Below are positions 23,454 to 31,379 of a stretch of DNA of 42,108 nt, one piece after another (the stretch's first letter is position 1; every line of letters starts with the position of its first letter). Under the pieces are notes generated by a model. The model was not told the DNA's origin, ran no database searches, and was given only the letters and a program-made list of their open reading frames with translations. Source of the stretch: Oscillospiraceae bacterium (GTDB lineage: Bacteria > Bacillota > Clostridia > Oscillospirales > Oscillospiraceae); contig WQSH01000011.1 in assembly GCA_009787995.1 (NCBI GenBank), forward strand, positions 1 through 42,108, written 5' to 3'. Made by a program: the position numbers and the translations under genes.

Positions 23454-24048
23454 ATAATGTCGGATAAGACTTTGTAGCTCTGGCTATCACAGCAAGAACG
23501 CCGTCCCCTCCCTTTGTTGCTGCTTGCACTAGCTCCGCCGAATTTTCCACACATAGCGCATCGCCCGGCAGCAGCTCGTGCACTTCGTCCCGCAGAAATA
23601 TGCTGAGCGGCTTTAAACTGTAGACACACAGCAGCTCATTTGGCTCGCAGGCAATTACATCACCATCGGCAAGGGTTTTCATGCCGCCGCCCCACCCTTC
23701 TGCCAGCATCAGATTAAAGTCGGTGCAAACTCCGTGGGAGACTGTGCCCCACCCGCCATCGAACCGGTGAACTTCAAATGGGCTGAGTTCGGCATACGCG
23801 AAGCAGGAGTCGTCCTGTGCGAAGTGCTCCAGCTTCATGCTCCCGCGCAATGGCATAATGTAGCGTGTAATCCCGGGCAGCTTTGTAAAGTCTGATTTCT
23901 CCAGCTCAACGGCGGCGCTTGAAATGCGCACAAAAAAATCCCGCGCCTGATAGGATGAATCCTCAGGGTAGATGAGCAGTTCCGTTGTTGTGCCTCCGGC
24001 CCAGACGGACGAATTCTGTGTTGCTGCGGATTTGAGTTTAATTTTCAA
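23428..24048 (-). CDS. HutD-family protein
   Basis: A ~206-residue cupin-like protein of the HutD family, associated with histidine utilisation and formiminoglutamate metabolism; its exact role is unsettled. Recognisable parts are SSVWAGGTTTELLIYP near the N-terminus, LPGITRYIMPLRGSM in the middle, and the FEVHRFDGGWGT and DFNLMLAEGWGGG strands. TTG 24048 was chosen because AAGGGTGG lies eight bases ahead; GTG 24060 is an alternative four codons longer. The last residues fall in an inverted repeat, so the C-terminus may have been altered by its insertion. It follows fchA by 85 bases. Confidence 0.75.
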   Translation of the reverse strand: MKIKLKSAATQNSSVWAGGTTTELLIYPEDSSYQARDFFVRISSAAVELEKSDFTKLPGITRYIMPLRGSMKLEHFAQDDSCFAYAELSPFEVHRFDGGWGTVSHGVCTDFNLMLAEGWGGGMKTLADGDVIACEPNELLCVYSLKPLSIFLRDEVHELLPGDALCVENSAELVQAATKGGDGVLAVIARATKSYPTLSVSSVVVP

Positions 24049-24133
24049 GAGGCATACCACCCTTCTCTATCGTGAGGCTGTACCGAAACGCAATTCCCCG
24101 TTTTGATACAGCCTCATTTTGCTCTTGCCTTTT

Positions 24134-24760
24134 TTACAAACTCTGCTCTATGCTCTGGTAGATGTGATCTGCTGCCGGAAGCACCTTTGCGAGAATGGCT
24201 TGCCCCCCGCTCCTGTACTCCTCCACAAATGCGGCGTCGTCTATACCGCCGATGTTGATTAGTATGTTGAGCCAGGCTCCCTGCACCGCCGCCTTGAGGC
24301 TCAATGCAGCTACGCCAAAGTCACTGGCCGCATTGGTGTTGTACTTATCTAGGGCTGCGGACGCAAGGGCCGCCGACCGGTCGCAAAGCTGCATCATTTT
24401 GTATGGGGTCTTCGTGCAGGCTTTGAGCGCCTCTTGCATGGCATTCTTGCGGGCGGTCTTCTCCTCATCTGTCCCTTTTGGCATTTCAAAGACAGCGCTG
24501 ACCTGGTTAAACGCCCTGGTGTCCTCATCTATAACTTCGAGGAATTCTGTTTGGATTTCTTCGGCTTGCTCAATGAGCCGGGCTATAAAAGCCTCATGCT
24601 CAGCGTATTTCTTGCGCCCCGCAGTCAGAGCCCCGACCATTCTGAGAAGCGATATGCCCAAGGCGCCTTCTAGTGCGGCAGTCGACCCGCCGCCGGGCGC
24701 AGGAGCATCGGAACCCAGCACTTGGGCAAATCCCTTTATTGTGTAATCTATAAGCAACAT
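24134..24760 (-). CDS. fchA: Formimidoyltetrahydrofolate cyclodeaminase
   Basis: A 208-residue helical enzyme converting 5-formimino-tetrahydrofolate to 5,10-methenyl-tetrahydrofolate with ammonia release. The glycine-rich APAPGGGSTAALEGALG stretch (residues ~19-36) is the family signature, followed by EVIDEDTRAFNQV. It starts 11 bases after the ftcD stop codon, with which it forms the two-step transfer of the formimino group of histidine or glycine degradation to folate. Length is typical of the stand-alone bacterial enzyme. Confidence 0.92.
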   Translation of the reverse strand: MLLIDYTIKGFAQVLGSDAPAPGGGSTAALEGALGISLLRMVGALTAGRKKYAEHEAFIARLIEQAEEIQTEFLEVIDEDTRAFNQVSAVFEMPKGTDEEKTARKNAMQEALKACTKTPYKMMQLCDRSAALASAALDKYNTNAASDFGVAALSLKAAVQGAWLNILINIGGIDDAAFVEEYRSGGQAILAKVLPAADHIYQSIEQSL

Positions 24761-24771
24761 ACGGCCTCCAC

Positions 24772-25671
24772 CTAACCCATAAGGTAGTTTTCAAGAACTT
24801 GGGTATCGTAGTCGAACGCTTCTAATTTGAGGTAATACTCAGCACAGTCAGTAAGGGCTTTGACGGGAGTCTGTCCAACAATTTCGCTGCCGATTATGGG
24901 CACGCCCCAGCGCTCAGCCTCCATGCGAATTACTTCAAAGACGCGGTAAAGAGGGGTGCCTCCATAATTGACCATGTTCATCGACACCTGTGCGATGTTG
25001 CGGTCTTCGAGCATGACCCCAATGCCTTTGCAGTATTTGAATCCGCCGCTTGAACTGCGCACTACCTTTGCAATTTTATTTGCGATTTCAATGTCTGAGG
25101 TCCCAAGGTTTACGTTATAAGCAATCAGCGGGAATCTGACGCCCACGGCAGTGACGCCTGCGGTTGGGTGTATTTTCCTCTCTCCGAAATCGGGAGCCCA
25201 ATCCTCGAGGAGCAGCTTCTCGGCCATCCCCTCAAACTGCCCCTTGCGCACATTGGCAAGGTTGCGCCGCTCTTCGCTTGTGCACGCATCTTCGTACAGG
25301 AATATGGGGATGCCTAACTCATCATTAATGCGCTTGGCAAGCTTTTTGCAAACCTCTACGCACTCCTCGCTGGTGCAGTCTTTGACCGGGATGAGCGGGA
25401 TGACATCGGTGGCCCCCATGCGGGGGTGCTCCCCGGAGTGCTTAGTCATATCAATGTTCTCGCTTGCAGCTTTGCAGAGCCGGAAGGCGGCCTCTCCAAT
25501 GCCTTCCGGGCTGCCCACAAGGGTGAACACGCTGCGGTTGTGGCTCGTGTCGGATGAGTGATCCACCAAGGTCACCCCCGGCACTTCGCTTGCTGTGCTC
25601 ACAAGCAGATCAATCACCTTTTGGTCGCGGCCTTCACTAAAGTTTGGGACACATTGTACGAGTTTTGCCAT
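24772..25671 (-). CDS. ftcD: Glutamate formimidoyltransferase
   Basis: A 299-residue enzyme transferring the formimino group from N-formimino-L-glutamate to tetrahydrofolate, giving glutamate. Signatures are CVPNFSEGRD at residues ~8-17, HPRMGATDVIPLIP near 82-95 and YNVNLGTSDIEIANKIAK near 183-200. Start ATG has AAAGGAG ahead. It heads a minus-strand operon with fchA and hutD. No hutH, hutU or hutI is present in the window, so the earlier histidine steps lie elsewhere, or the substrate arises from purine degradation. Confidence 0.94.
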   Translation of the reverse strand: MAKLVQCVPNFSEGRDQKVIDLLVSTASEVPGVTLVDHSSDTSHNRSVFTLVGSPEGIGEAAFRLCKAASENIDMTKHSGEHPRMGATDVIPLIPVKDCTSEECVEVCKKLAKRINDELGIPIFLYEDACTSEERRNLANVRKGQFEGMAEKLLLEDWAPDFGERKIHPTAGVTAVGVRFPLIAYNVNLGTSDIEIANKIAKVVRSSSGGFKYCKGIGVMLEDRNIAQVSMNMVNYGGTPLYRVFEVIRMEAERWGVPIIGSEIVGQTPVKALTDCAEYYLKLEAFDYDTQVLENYLMG

Positions 25672-25779
25672 TTTTCTTAGTCTCCTTTAGATATTTTTCC
25701 GGGTGACCACCCGGGAATCATACAGAGCCCGAAGCATAATTCCGGTCTCATAAATGAACTTTAATTGAGCTAACCTAAA

Positions 25780-25804
25780 TTGGTATACTGCAATAATACC
25801 AATA
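25780..25804. promoter_or_regulatory. Putative GntR operator upstream of ftcD
   Basis: ATTGGTAT, nine bases, ATACCAAT: a perfect inverted repeat between ftcD and the GntR gene. A site with the same TGGTAY-N9-ATACCA form occurs before gltS at 26461-26481, suggesting one regulator for both. Confidence 0.6.
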
Positions 25805-25875
25805 TTAATCGGCCGAGTCCATTGCTTTTTTCGACAATTATACTTGTGGAATGTGCTATATCCCAAACATCCAAT

Positions 25876-25904
25876 TTGAAAGTTGAACATTTTCATGATA
25901 ATAT
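25876..25904 (+). promoter_or_regulatory. Sigma-A promoter of the GntR gene
   Basis: TTGAAA (25876-25881), a 17-base spacer and TAATAT (25899-25904), about 50 bases before the start codon. Confidence 0.65.
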
Positions 25905-25952
25905 ATTGGTTGTATTTCTCGTGGTAAATGATTTTGAGGGGAGACTTTCACC

Positions 25953-26342
25953 ATGCCTGATACGCTTCGCATAAGCTTAGTGCGTGACGGGGGCACGCCA
26001 TTTTCCGAGCAAATTTATAACAGCATCCTGCGCCAGATTCTCCACGGAGAGCTTTCTGTTGGCCAACAACTGCCCGCCGAGCGCGACTTGGCGGTGTCCC
26101 TTGATGTTGCAAGGGGCACAGTCAAGCGAGCATATTCCAGGCTGCGAGATGTCGAAGCTATTGAGATCCGAAAAGGCAGCGGCAGTTATGTGCTCAAAAA
26201 CGACTCTGTGCTTGAGGCAATTAAAAACAAGGAAAGCCTCGACACAATTGCACACGCTTTTCAGAAGCTCGAAAATATGGGAGTAACGCGCAGCGAGATA
26301 CTCCGGCTCGTCAACACATATTGCGAAAATCCCGCTAATTAA
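25953..26342 (+). CDS. GntR-family transcriptional regulator, short YtrA-type
   Basis: A 129-residue repressor-type protein. Residues ~12-75 are a GntR winged helix (PFSEQIYNSILRQILHG, then LPAERDLAVSLDVARGTVKRAYSRL, with a wing ending GSGSYV). The C-terminus is a short helical dimerisation segment with no ligand domain, as in the YtrA subfamily. It is divergent from ftcD and upstream of gltS, and matching inverted repeats lie before both, so control of formiminoglutamate/glutamate genes is likely. The effector is unknown. Confidence 0.85.
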   Translation: MPDTLRISLVRDGGTPFSEQIYNSILRQILHGELSVGQQLPAERDLAVSLDVARGTVKRAYSRLRDVEAIEIRKGSGSYVLKNDSVLEAIKNKESLDTIAHAFQKLENMGVTRSEILRLVNTYCENPAN

Positions 26343-26460
26343 ACGCAGCAATTTCCAACTCAAACTCCGCCTAGCGAACCGCTTTGCAGCACATTTCACA
26401 TAATCTACTCTGTTTGCGCAATTATTTTTAGCTAAATCACTTGCCAACATATCGAGCATG

Positions 26461-26481
26461 TGGTACTATGTGGCTATACCA
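26461..26481. promoter_or_regulatory. Putative GntR operator upstream of gltS
   Basis: TGGTAC, nine bases, ATACCA, matching the arms and spacing of the site at 25780-25804 except for one base. It lies 115 bases before the gltS start. Confidence 0.5.
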
Positions 26482-26595
26482 ATTCGCCTTATGCCACCGC
26501 ATGATTTTCGTTTCTTCCAATAGCGAGCAATTCACGGTGAGCGTAACCGAGTTGCTGTAAGAATTCTGCTAATTGATGGAAGGAGAGTGTGCGTT

Positions 26596-27831
26596 GTGAG
26601 TATCGAGTTAGTGGATGGCGTTCAACGATTGAACATTGGTATGGTGATGGCTGTTGCGCTTGCGGGAGCGCTGCTGTTGCTGGGTTACGCAATCCGTAAG
26701 AGGGTAAACGTTCTTGAGAGGCTCTGCATTCCGGCACCTGTGATAGGCGGGTTCATCTGTTCTATCCTAATTTGGGCCCTGAGGGGCACGGGCGCTATGA
26801 CAGTAAGCATTGACACAACCCTGCAATTGCCGTTTATGCTGGCGTTTTTCACTTGCGTAGGGTTTAGCGGCAGTTTCAAAATGCTCAAAACCGGTGGGCG
26901 CTTGCTTATTGTGTTCCTAATCGCCTGCTGGGTGCTGTCGATTGCGCAGGGCGCAATTGGAGTGGGCATGGCCTCCCTCTTGGGCATTCACCCCGTCCTA
27001 GGCGTCATGGCAGGCCCTGTTTCAATGGTCGGCGGCCATGGCAACGCAGCGGCTTTCGGCCCTGTTGCGGAAGATTTGGGTGTTCACGGGGCCACGACGG
27101 TCGCGGTCGCAGCTGCCACGCTTGGCTTGATTCTTGGCAACCTCTCAGGCGGCCCTGTAGGCGACTTTATCATCAGAAGAAACAAAGTCGCTATCAAAAC
27201 CGACGAAGTTGCGATTGAACTGAAGGAAGATTCCAAAGACGAAAATACCGGCATGTTCACTGTCAGGGCTTTTTTGTCTCACTTTACCTTGATTTTCGTC
27301 TTTATGGCAGGCGGGCTGCTGATTGCCCACTGGGTCGGCCTTCTCAACATTCCAAACTTTGCACTCCCCCACTACGTTGGTGCGATGTTCCTGTCGATAG
27401 TTTTCCGCAATATCAACGACAAAACGCAACTGATGAAGATGGACCCAAGGATTATCAACCTGATTTTGGAGGTAGGCCTGTCCATCTTCTTGACGATGGC
27501 AGTTATGAATCTGCGCATCTGGGAGCTTGTGGACCTTGCCGGCGCAATGCTCGCAATCTTGGCAGTCCAATTTATATTCCTGGTTTTATTCACCGTGTTT
27601 ATCCTGTTTCGCGCGCTTGGAAAGAACTACGACAGCGGGGTTATGTCCGGCGGTTTTGCAGGCTGGGGCACTGGCATCGCAGCGACAGCCGTTGTGTGCA
27701 TGGGCGCTATCTGCGAAAAATACAATCTGCGTTCGCCTAAGGCATTTATGATAGCTCCCCTGTGCGGCGCGGTGTTTGTAGACATTGTCAGCATTCCGAC
27801 AATCATATTCCTCATAACGCGGTTTGCCTAG
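26596..27831 (+). CDS. gltS: Sodium/glutamate symporter
   Basis: A 411-residue membrane protein of the ESS family importing glutamate with Na+. Two inverted halves of hydrophobic helices are visible. Signature stretches are CIPAPVIGGFI near residue 45, AGPVSMVGGHGNAAAFGP near residue 140, and the related SGGFAGWGTGIAATAV in the C-terminal half. AGGAG (26581-26585) is 10 bases before GTG 26596, preferred over the GTG one base after it. Position beside ftcD, which makes glutamate, and sharing of an operator support glutamate use. Confidence 0.93.
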   Translation: MSIELVDGVQRLNIGMVMAVALAGALLLLGYAIRKRVNVLERLCIPAPVIGGFICSILIWALRGTGAMTVSIDTTLQLPFMLAFFTCVGFSGSFKMLKTGGRLLIVFLIACWVLSIAQGAIGVGMASLLGIHPVLGVMAGPVSMVGGHGNAAAFGPVAEDLGVHGATTVAVAAATLGLILGNLSGGPVGDFIIRRNKVAIKTDEVAIELKEDSKDENTGMFTVRAFLSHFTLIFVFMAGGLLIAHWVGLLNIPNFALPHYVGAMFLSIVFRNINDKTQLMKMDPRIINLILEVGLSIFLTMAVMNLRIWELVDLAGAMLAILAVQFIFLVLFTVFILFRALGKNYDSGVMSGGFAGWGTGIAATAVVCMGAICEKYNLRSPKAFMIAPLCGAVFVDIVSIPTIIFLITRFA

Positions 27832-27860
27832 CGCTGGGCGCCGCCGGGCCCAAATGGCAC

Positions 27861-27903
27861 AACCTAGACCCATCGCCAACAAGGCGATGGGTCTAGGTTT
27901 TTT
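27861..27903 (+). terminator. Rho-independent terminator of gltS
   Basis: A perfect 17-bp stem (AACCTAGACCCATCGCC with its complement) around AACAA, followed by T6. It stands between convergent gltS and the glycyl radical enzyme gene; the minus strand lacks a T-run after the stem. Confidence 0.93.
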
Positions 27904-27922
27904 ACGCTTTGACGTTCGTGCG

Positions 27923-30376
27923 TCAGAACGTGTGCTCCGCCCGGGATATGATGTCGTTTTGCATCTCAGTGCTCATCTCCACGAAATATGCCGAGTACCC
28001 GGCAATGCGCACGACTAGGTTGTGGTGCTTGATAGGGTCTTGCTGCGCTTCGCGCAACGTTTCCGAAGAGACGACGTTGTATTGGCACTCCATGCCGCCT
28101 TTTTCAAAGTACGTCTTTGTCATATCGCGCACCTTCGTGACCCCATCGTCGCGCGAGAAAACAGACGGATGTATGCGCAGGTTAACCGCCATGCCGTCCA
28201 TAAAGCGGGAATGGTCAAAACACACCGATGACAGGAAGACAGATGTCGGCCCATTTACGTCCCTTGACTGTACCGGGCTAATCGCGTCCGCTATCGGCTC
28301 GCCCGTCTTGCGCCCATCCGGCGTCGCCCATGTGAGTTCGCCCTGCGGCACATGATCTGCCGCACCATACATACCGCCCTTGTATACCGAACACCGCTGG
28401 TTGGAAAATTCGGTGCAAAGCTGGTAGTATAAGTCAACGACCCACTTTAGCTCCATATCGGCGTAAGGCTCTGCGTTGCCATAGTGCGGAACCTCGGATA
28501 TGATTTGCTGGCGCAGGGCTTCTTTGCCTTCCCAGTTTGCAAGCACCGCATCCAGCAGTTCTTTTCCAGTGACGAGCTTTTTGTCAAATACCATATATTT
28601 GATTGCGGTCAGGCTGTCCCCAACGGTCGCCAGCCCGGTGGCCGTGCCGCCGTAGGAGTTGTATTTTGCTCCGCCTGCCGAAACGTCCATCCCCTTTTCC
28701 ATGCACCCTTCGGTCGAAATGGAGAGGTTGGGGAATGGGAATAGCCGTGCCTGCTCGTATTCGGCATAGTTGTTGAGCGTGGCCGACCAGGTGAGCATCC
28801 ATCTTGCGAGCTTTTCCATTGCGGCACGGACTTCCTCCATGGAGTTCATCTCATAAAGGTATCCTGAGCGCACATGCTCCGGTGCCTGCTGTCCGTTCAT
28901 CGGGTTGATGCCATTGTTTATCGCCATGACCAGTACGATTGACCAGTATATGCCATTATGGGACATTGCCGTGCCATTAGGCGCCGGGTAATCGTTGCCG
29001 GAGCCGACTATCTCCTGGCAACCGATAAGGCTGTAGTCCCGCGCATCTTCCAGCGAAAATCCAAGCTCTTTCATCAATCCGGGTATTATTACGTCGTCAT
29101 TTTGAAACAGCGGTAGCCCGCCGACAATCCGGGATGTCTCCAGTGCGCAGTTCCATATTTCCTCAGGCGTATTTTTGTTGACGCGCAGCGAAATCGTCGG
29201 CTCGTGCAGCTGCAGCCTAGCCATAGATTCAAGAATCATGTAGGATACGGGGTTTGTTGCGTCTTCGCCGGTTTCCGGTATTTGCCCGCCTATCGTCGTA
29301 TGCTGGCCAACATGGCCTATGCCGACGGTCTGGGCCATTTTTCCGAAGCCTCCCTCATAGAACGTGTTGAGCTTGAGGAAAAAAGCATCCACAAGTTCTT
29401 GCGCCTCGTCTATAGTGATTGTGCCTTCCTCCAACTCCTTTTTCAGGTACGGCCATGTGTTTTGGTCAAACCGCCCCATTGAAGTCACGCCCGGGCCGTT
29501 GTCAACGATCAGGAAGAGATGGTACAGCAGCACCGTTTGGCATGCCTCCCAGAATGTGCGAGGGGGGTTTTCCGCAATCCATTCAAGGCCTGCGGCCATT
29601 TTTTCAAGCTCCGCTTTCCTCTCAGGGTTCGGGGCTTCCTTCGCCTTTTCCGCCGCAATCCCTGCGTAGCGGCGCGTCAACGTGATGGCTCCATCGCAGG
29701 CGATTGTAGCGGCTTTGTAAAACACGTACTTGCGCATGTCGTCGCCCATTATGCGGCCTTCGCGCTCGTCAAGCCAATCCTGAGCCTGCTTGCGGATAGC
29801 GCCGTAGCCCATTTTAAGGATTTTCTGGAATCCCGGCGTAAGATGCCCCGGCGGCATCAACGCACCGGGACGCCCCGGTATGCCGTAGTCGCTGGCATGG
29901 AGCTTCATAAATTCCTGCGCATTGTCCGGCAGCCACTTGTCTCCCCCGAAACCGCCTCCGCCGGATCGCATCTGCTTGAGCATCAGTTCGCGCAGCTTTT
30001 TTAGCTCCTCCGGCGATATCGCAAGAGAAAGTCCGGCATACAGAGGGTCGTCTCCGGGGCAGTGGTGCAGGCCGTCTTCCTTGATAGGCCATTCGTTTTC
30101 AATATTCGCCATTATCCACATCATGCCGCTGCTTCCGCAGAAATGTTTGTTGCCTAGGTTTGCGACAAAGTAGTCGTCGTCTTCAATTCTCAGCGGCATG
30201 TTCGATATGACGTGGAGCGACTGCAGGGGTTTTTGAATCAGCGGGGTAACTCCATCATACTTTTCTGCGGCCTCAAGCTTCAGGCGCGTTTTTTCAGAGT
30301 CGGCGACTATGACCCTGTCGCGGATTTTCTCCCGCATGTTCCAAATCCGCTGTGTATAGGGTTTGAATTTATACAT
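27923..30376 (-). CDS. Glycyl radical enzyme of the pyruvate formate-lyase superfamily
   Basis: An 817-residue oxygen-sensitive enzyme. The catalytic cysteine lies in SLIGCQEIVGSG near residue 440-450, and the radical-bearing glycine in VVRIAGYSAYFVEM near residue 790. The cysteine is followed by Q-E, i.e. a Gly-Cys-x-Glu site as in dehydratases, decarboxylases and C-S/C-N lyases, not the Cys-Cys of pyruvate formate-lyase. The subfamily (diol dehydratase, arylacetate decarboxylase, isethionate lyase and so on) cannot be assigned confidently. No activating radical SAM enzyme is adjacent, which is unusual. It lies directly downstream of a LytTR two-component pair and has its own promoter. Confidence 0.9.
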   Translation of the reverse strand: MYKFKPYTQRIWNMREKIRDRVIVADSEKTRLKLEAAEKYDGVTPLIQKPLQSLHVISNMPLRIEDDDYFVANLGNKHFCGSSGMMWIMANIENEWPIKEDGLHHCPGDDPLYAGLSLAISPEELKKLRELMLKQMRSGGGGFGGDKWLPDNAQEFMKLHASDYGIPGRPGALMPPGHLTPGFQKILKMGYGAIRKQAQDWLDEREGRIMGDDMRKYVFYKAATIACDGAITLTRRYAGIAAEKAKEAPNPERKAELEKMAAGLEWIAENPPRTFWEACQTVLLYHLFLIVDNGPGVTSMGRFDQNTWPYLKKELEEGTITIDEAQELVDAFFLKLNTFYEGGFGKMAQTVGIGHVGQHTTIGGQIPETGEDATNPVSYMILESMARLQLHEPTISLRVNKNTPEEIWNCALETSRIVGGLPLFQNDDVIIPGLMKELGFSLEDARDYSLIGCQEIVGSGNDYPAPNGTAMSHNGIYWSIVLVMAINNGINPMNGQQAPEHVRSGYLYEMNSMEEVRAAMEKLARWMLTWSATLNNYAEYEQARLFPFPNLSISTEGCMEKGMDVSAGGAKYNSYGGTATGLATVGDSLTAIKYMVFDKKLVTGKELLDAVLANWEGKEALRQQIISEVPHYGNAEPYADMELKWVVDLYYQLCTEFSNQRCSVYKGGMYGAADHVPQGELTWATPDGRKTGEPIADAISPVQSRDVNGPTSVFLSSVCFDHSRFMDGMAVNLRIHPSVFSRDDGVTKVRDMTKTYFEKGGMECQYNVVSSETLREAQQDPIKHHNLVVRIAGYSAYFVEMSTEMQNDIISRAEHTF

Positions 30377-30424
30377 ACAATGACCATTCCTTTCGTTTTT
30401 AATACATAATTATGATATGATTAT

Positions 30425-30453
30425 ATTGTATTCAATAAACGGCAAGAAGTCAA
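30425..30453 (-). promoter_or_regulatory. Promoter of the glycyl radical enzyme gene
   Basis: On the minus strand TTGACT (plus 30448-30453), a 17-base spacer and TACAAT (plus 30425-30430), about 50 bases before the start codon. A CCGTTTAT stretch within it resembles half of a LytTR-type site, so the adjacent response regulator could act here. Confidence 0.55.
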
Positions 30454-30570
30454 ATATTGCTTGGGCTCTGTTCCTCATCACTTCATCAATGACAACACCA
30501 GAGATGCAAGCATCATAAAACCCCTGTTTTATTTCTGCCAAGCATTTTGATCAAAATGAGAAGCTTTGCG

Positions 30571-31362
30571 TTATATCCGTGCATACATGGCATTAAGCCC
30601 CTGCCGAACTTGCTCAACATAAGTGCCGCCCATGTCCAGCTCCTCGCCATTGTTGAGCCATAGCTTGCGCTTTTCTGAATTAAAATTAAATATTTTTTCT
30701 ACATTAACTATGTACGCCCTGTGGCACCGCACAAACCGCATATCCAATAATGGGTGGATTTTATTCAGCTCATGCCGGGCTACATACTTATTTGATGTGC
30801 AGTGTACGGTTACATGATGCGCTTTGCCGGGGGTGACCTCAATATAGATTATATCCGAATAATCAAGAAGAATAGTGCTGCCTTTGGAAAATAGCCGGGC
30901 GTCTTTGGCAGCGGCATCCTCCGCTAGCTTCAGGCTTAGCTTATCGGCCTTACGCCCTATGCGCTCTGAATACCTTTGGTACGCAGTGAGAACACAGTTG
31001 CAAATACGCTTTTCAAGGTCATGGGCATCCTTGGTTATATAGTCCATCGCTTCTATCACATATTCAAATGACAGCTGCTTTGACTGGCTATCGCTGGTAA
31101 CGATCACAATAAATGCCCTCGGGTCATATCTTCTGATTTTTTCGGCAAGCCGGAAGCCATTTATTTCGCATTGGAGGTCTAAATCCACAAAATACAATCC
31201 AAATACCTCGCTATCTCGTATGTACTCCAATAGCTTATCCGGATTTGTGGTTGCGCAGGCAATGGCGGCGTTTAGATTTTCACTCTTGATAAAGTTATCT
31301 ATATATTTTTTGATGCGGCTTAGAAATTCTTCGTTATCTTCGCATATAAATACAGATAGCAA
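30571..31362 (-). CDS. LytTR response regulator, AgrA/LytR-like
   Basis: A 263-residue response regulator. Residues ~1-125 are a receiver domain with the acidic pair in FICEDNEE, the phosphoacceptor aspartate in LYFVDLDLQ and the VIVTSDS strand. Residues ~160-260 form a LytTR DNA-binding domain (YIEVTPGKAHHVTVHC ... MRFVRCHRAYIVNVEKI). It starts 17 bases after the kinase stop codon. The likely target is the glycyl radical enzyme promoter immediately downstream. Confidence 0.9.
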   Translation of the reverse strand: MLSVFICEDNEEFLSRIKKYIDNFIKSENLNAAIACATTNPDKLLEYIRDSEVFGLYFVDLDLQCEINGFRLAEKIRRYDPRAFIVIVTSDSQSKQLSFEYVIEAMDYITKDAHDLEKRICNCVLTAYQRYSERIGRKADKLSLKLAEDAAAKDARLFSKGSTILLDYSDIIYIEVTPGKAHHVTVHCTSNKYVARHELNKIHPLLDMRFVRCHRAYIVNVEKIFNFNSEKRKLWLNNGEELDMGGTYVEQVRQGLNAMYARI

Positions 31363-31379
31363 AATAGATTCCTCCGTTT

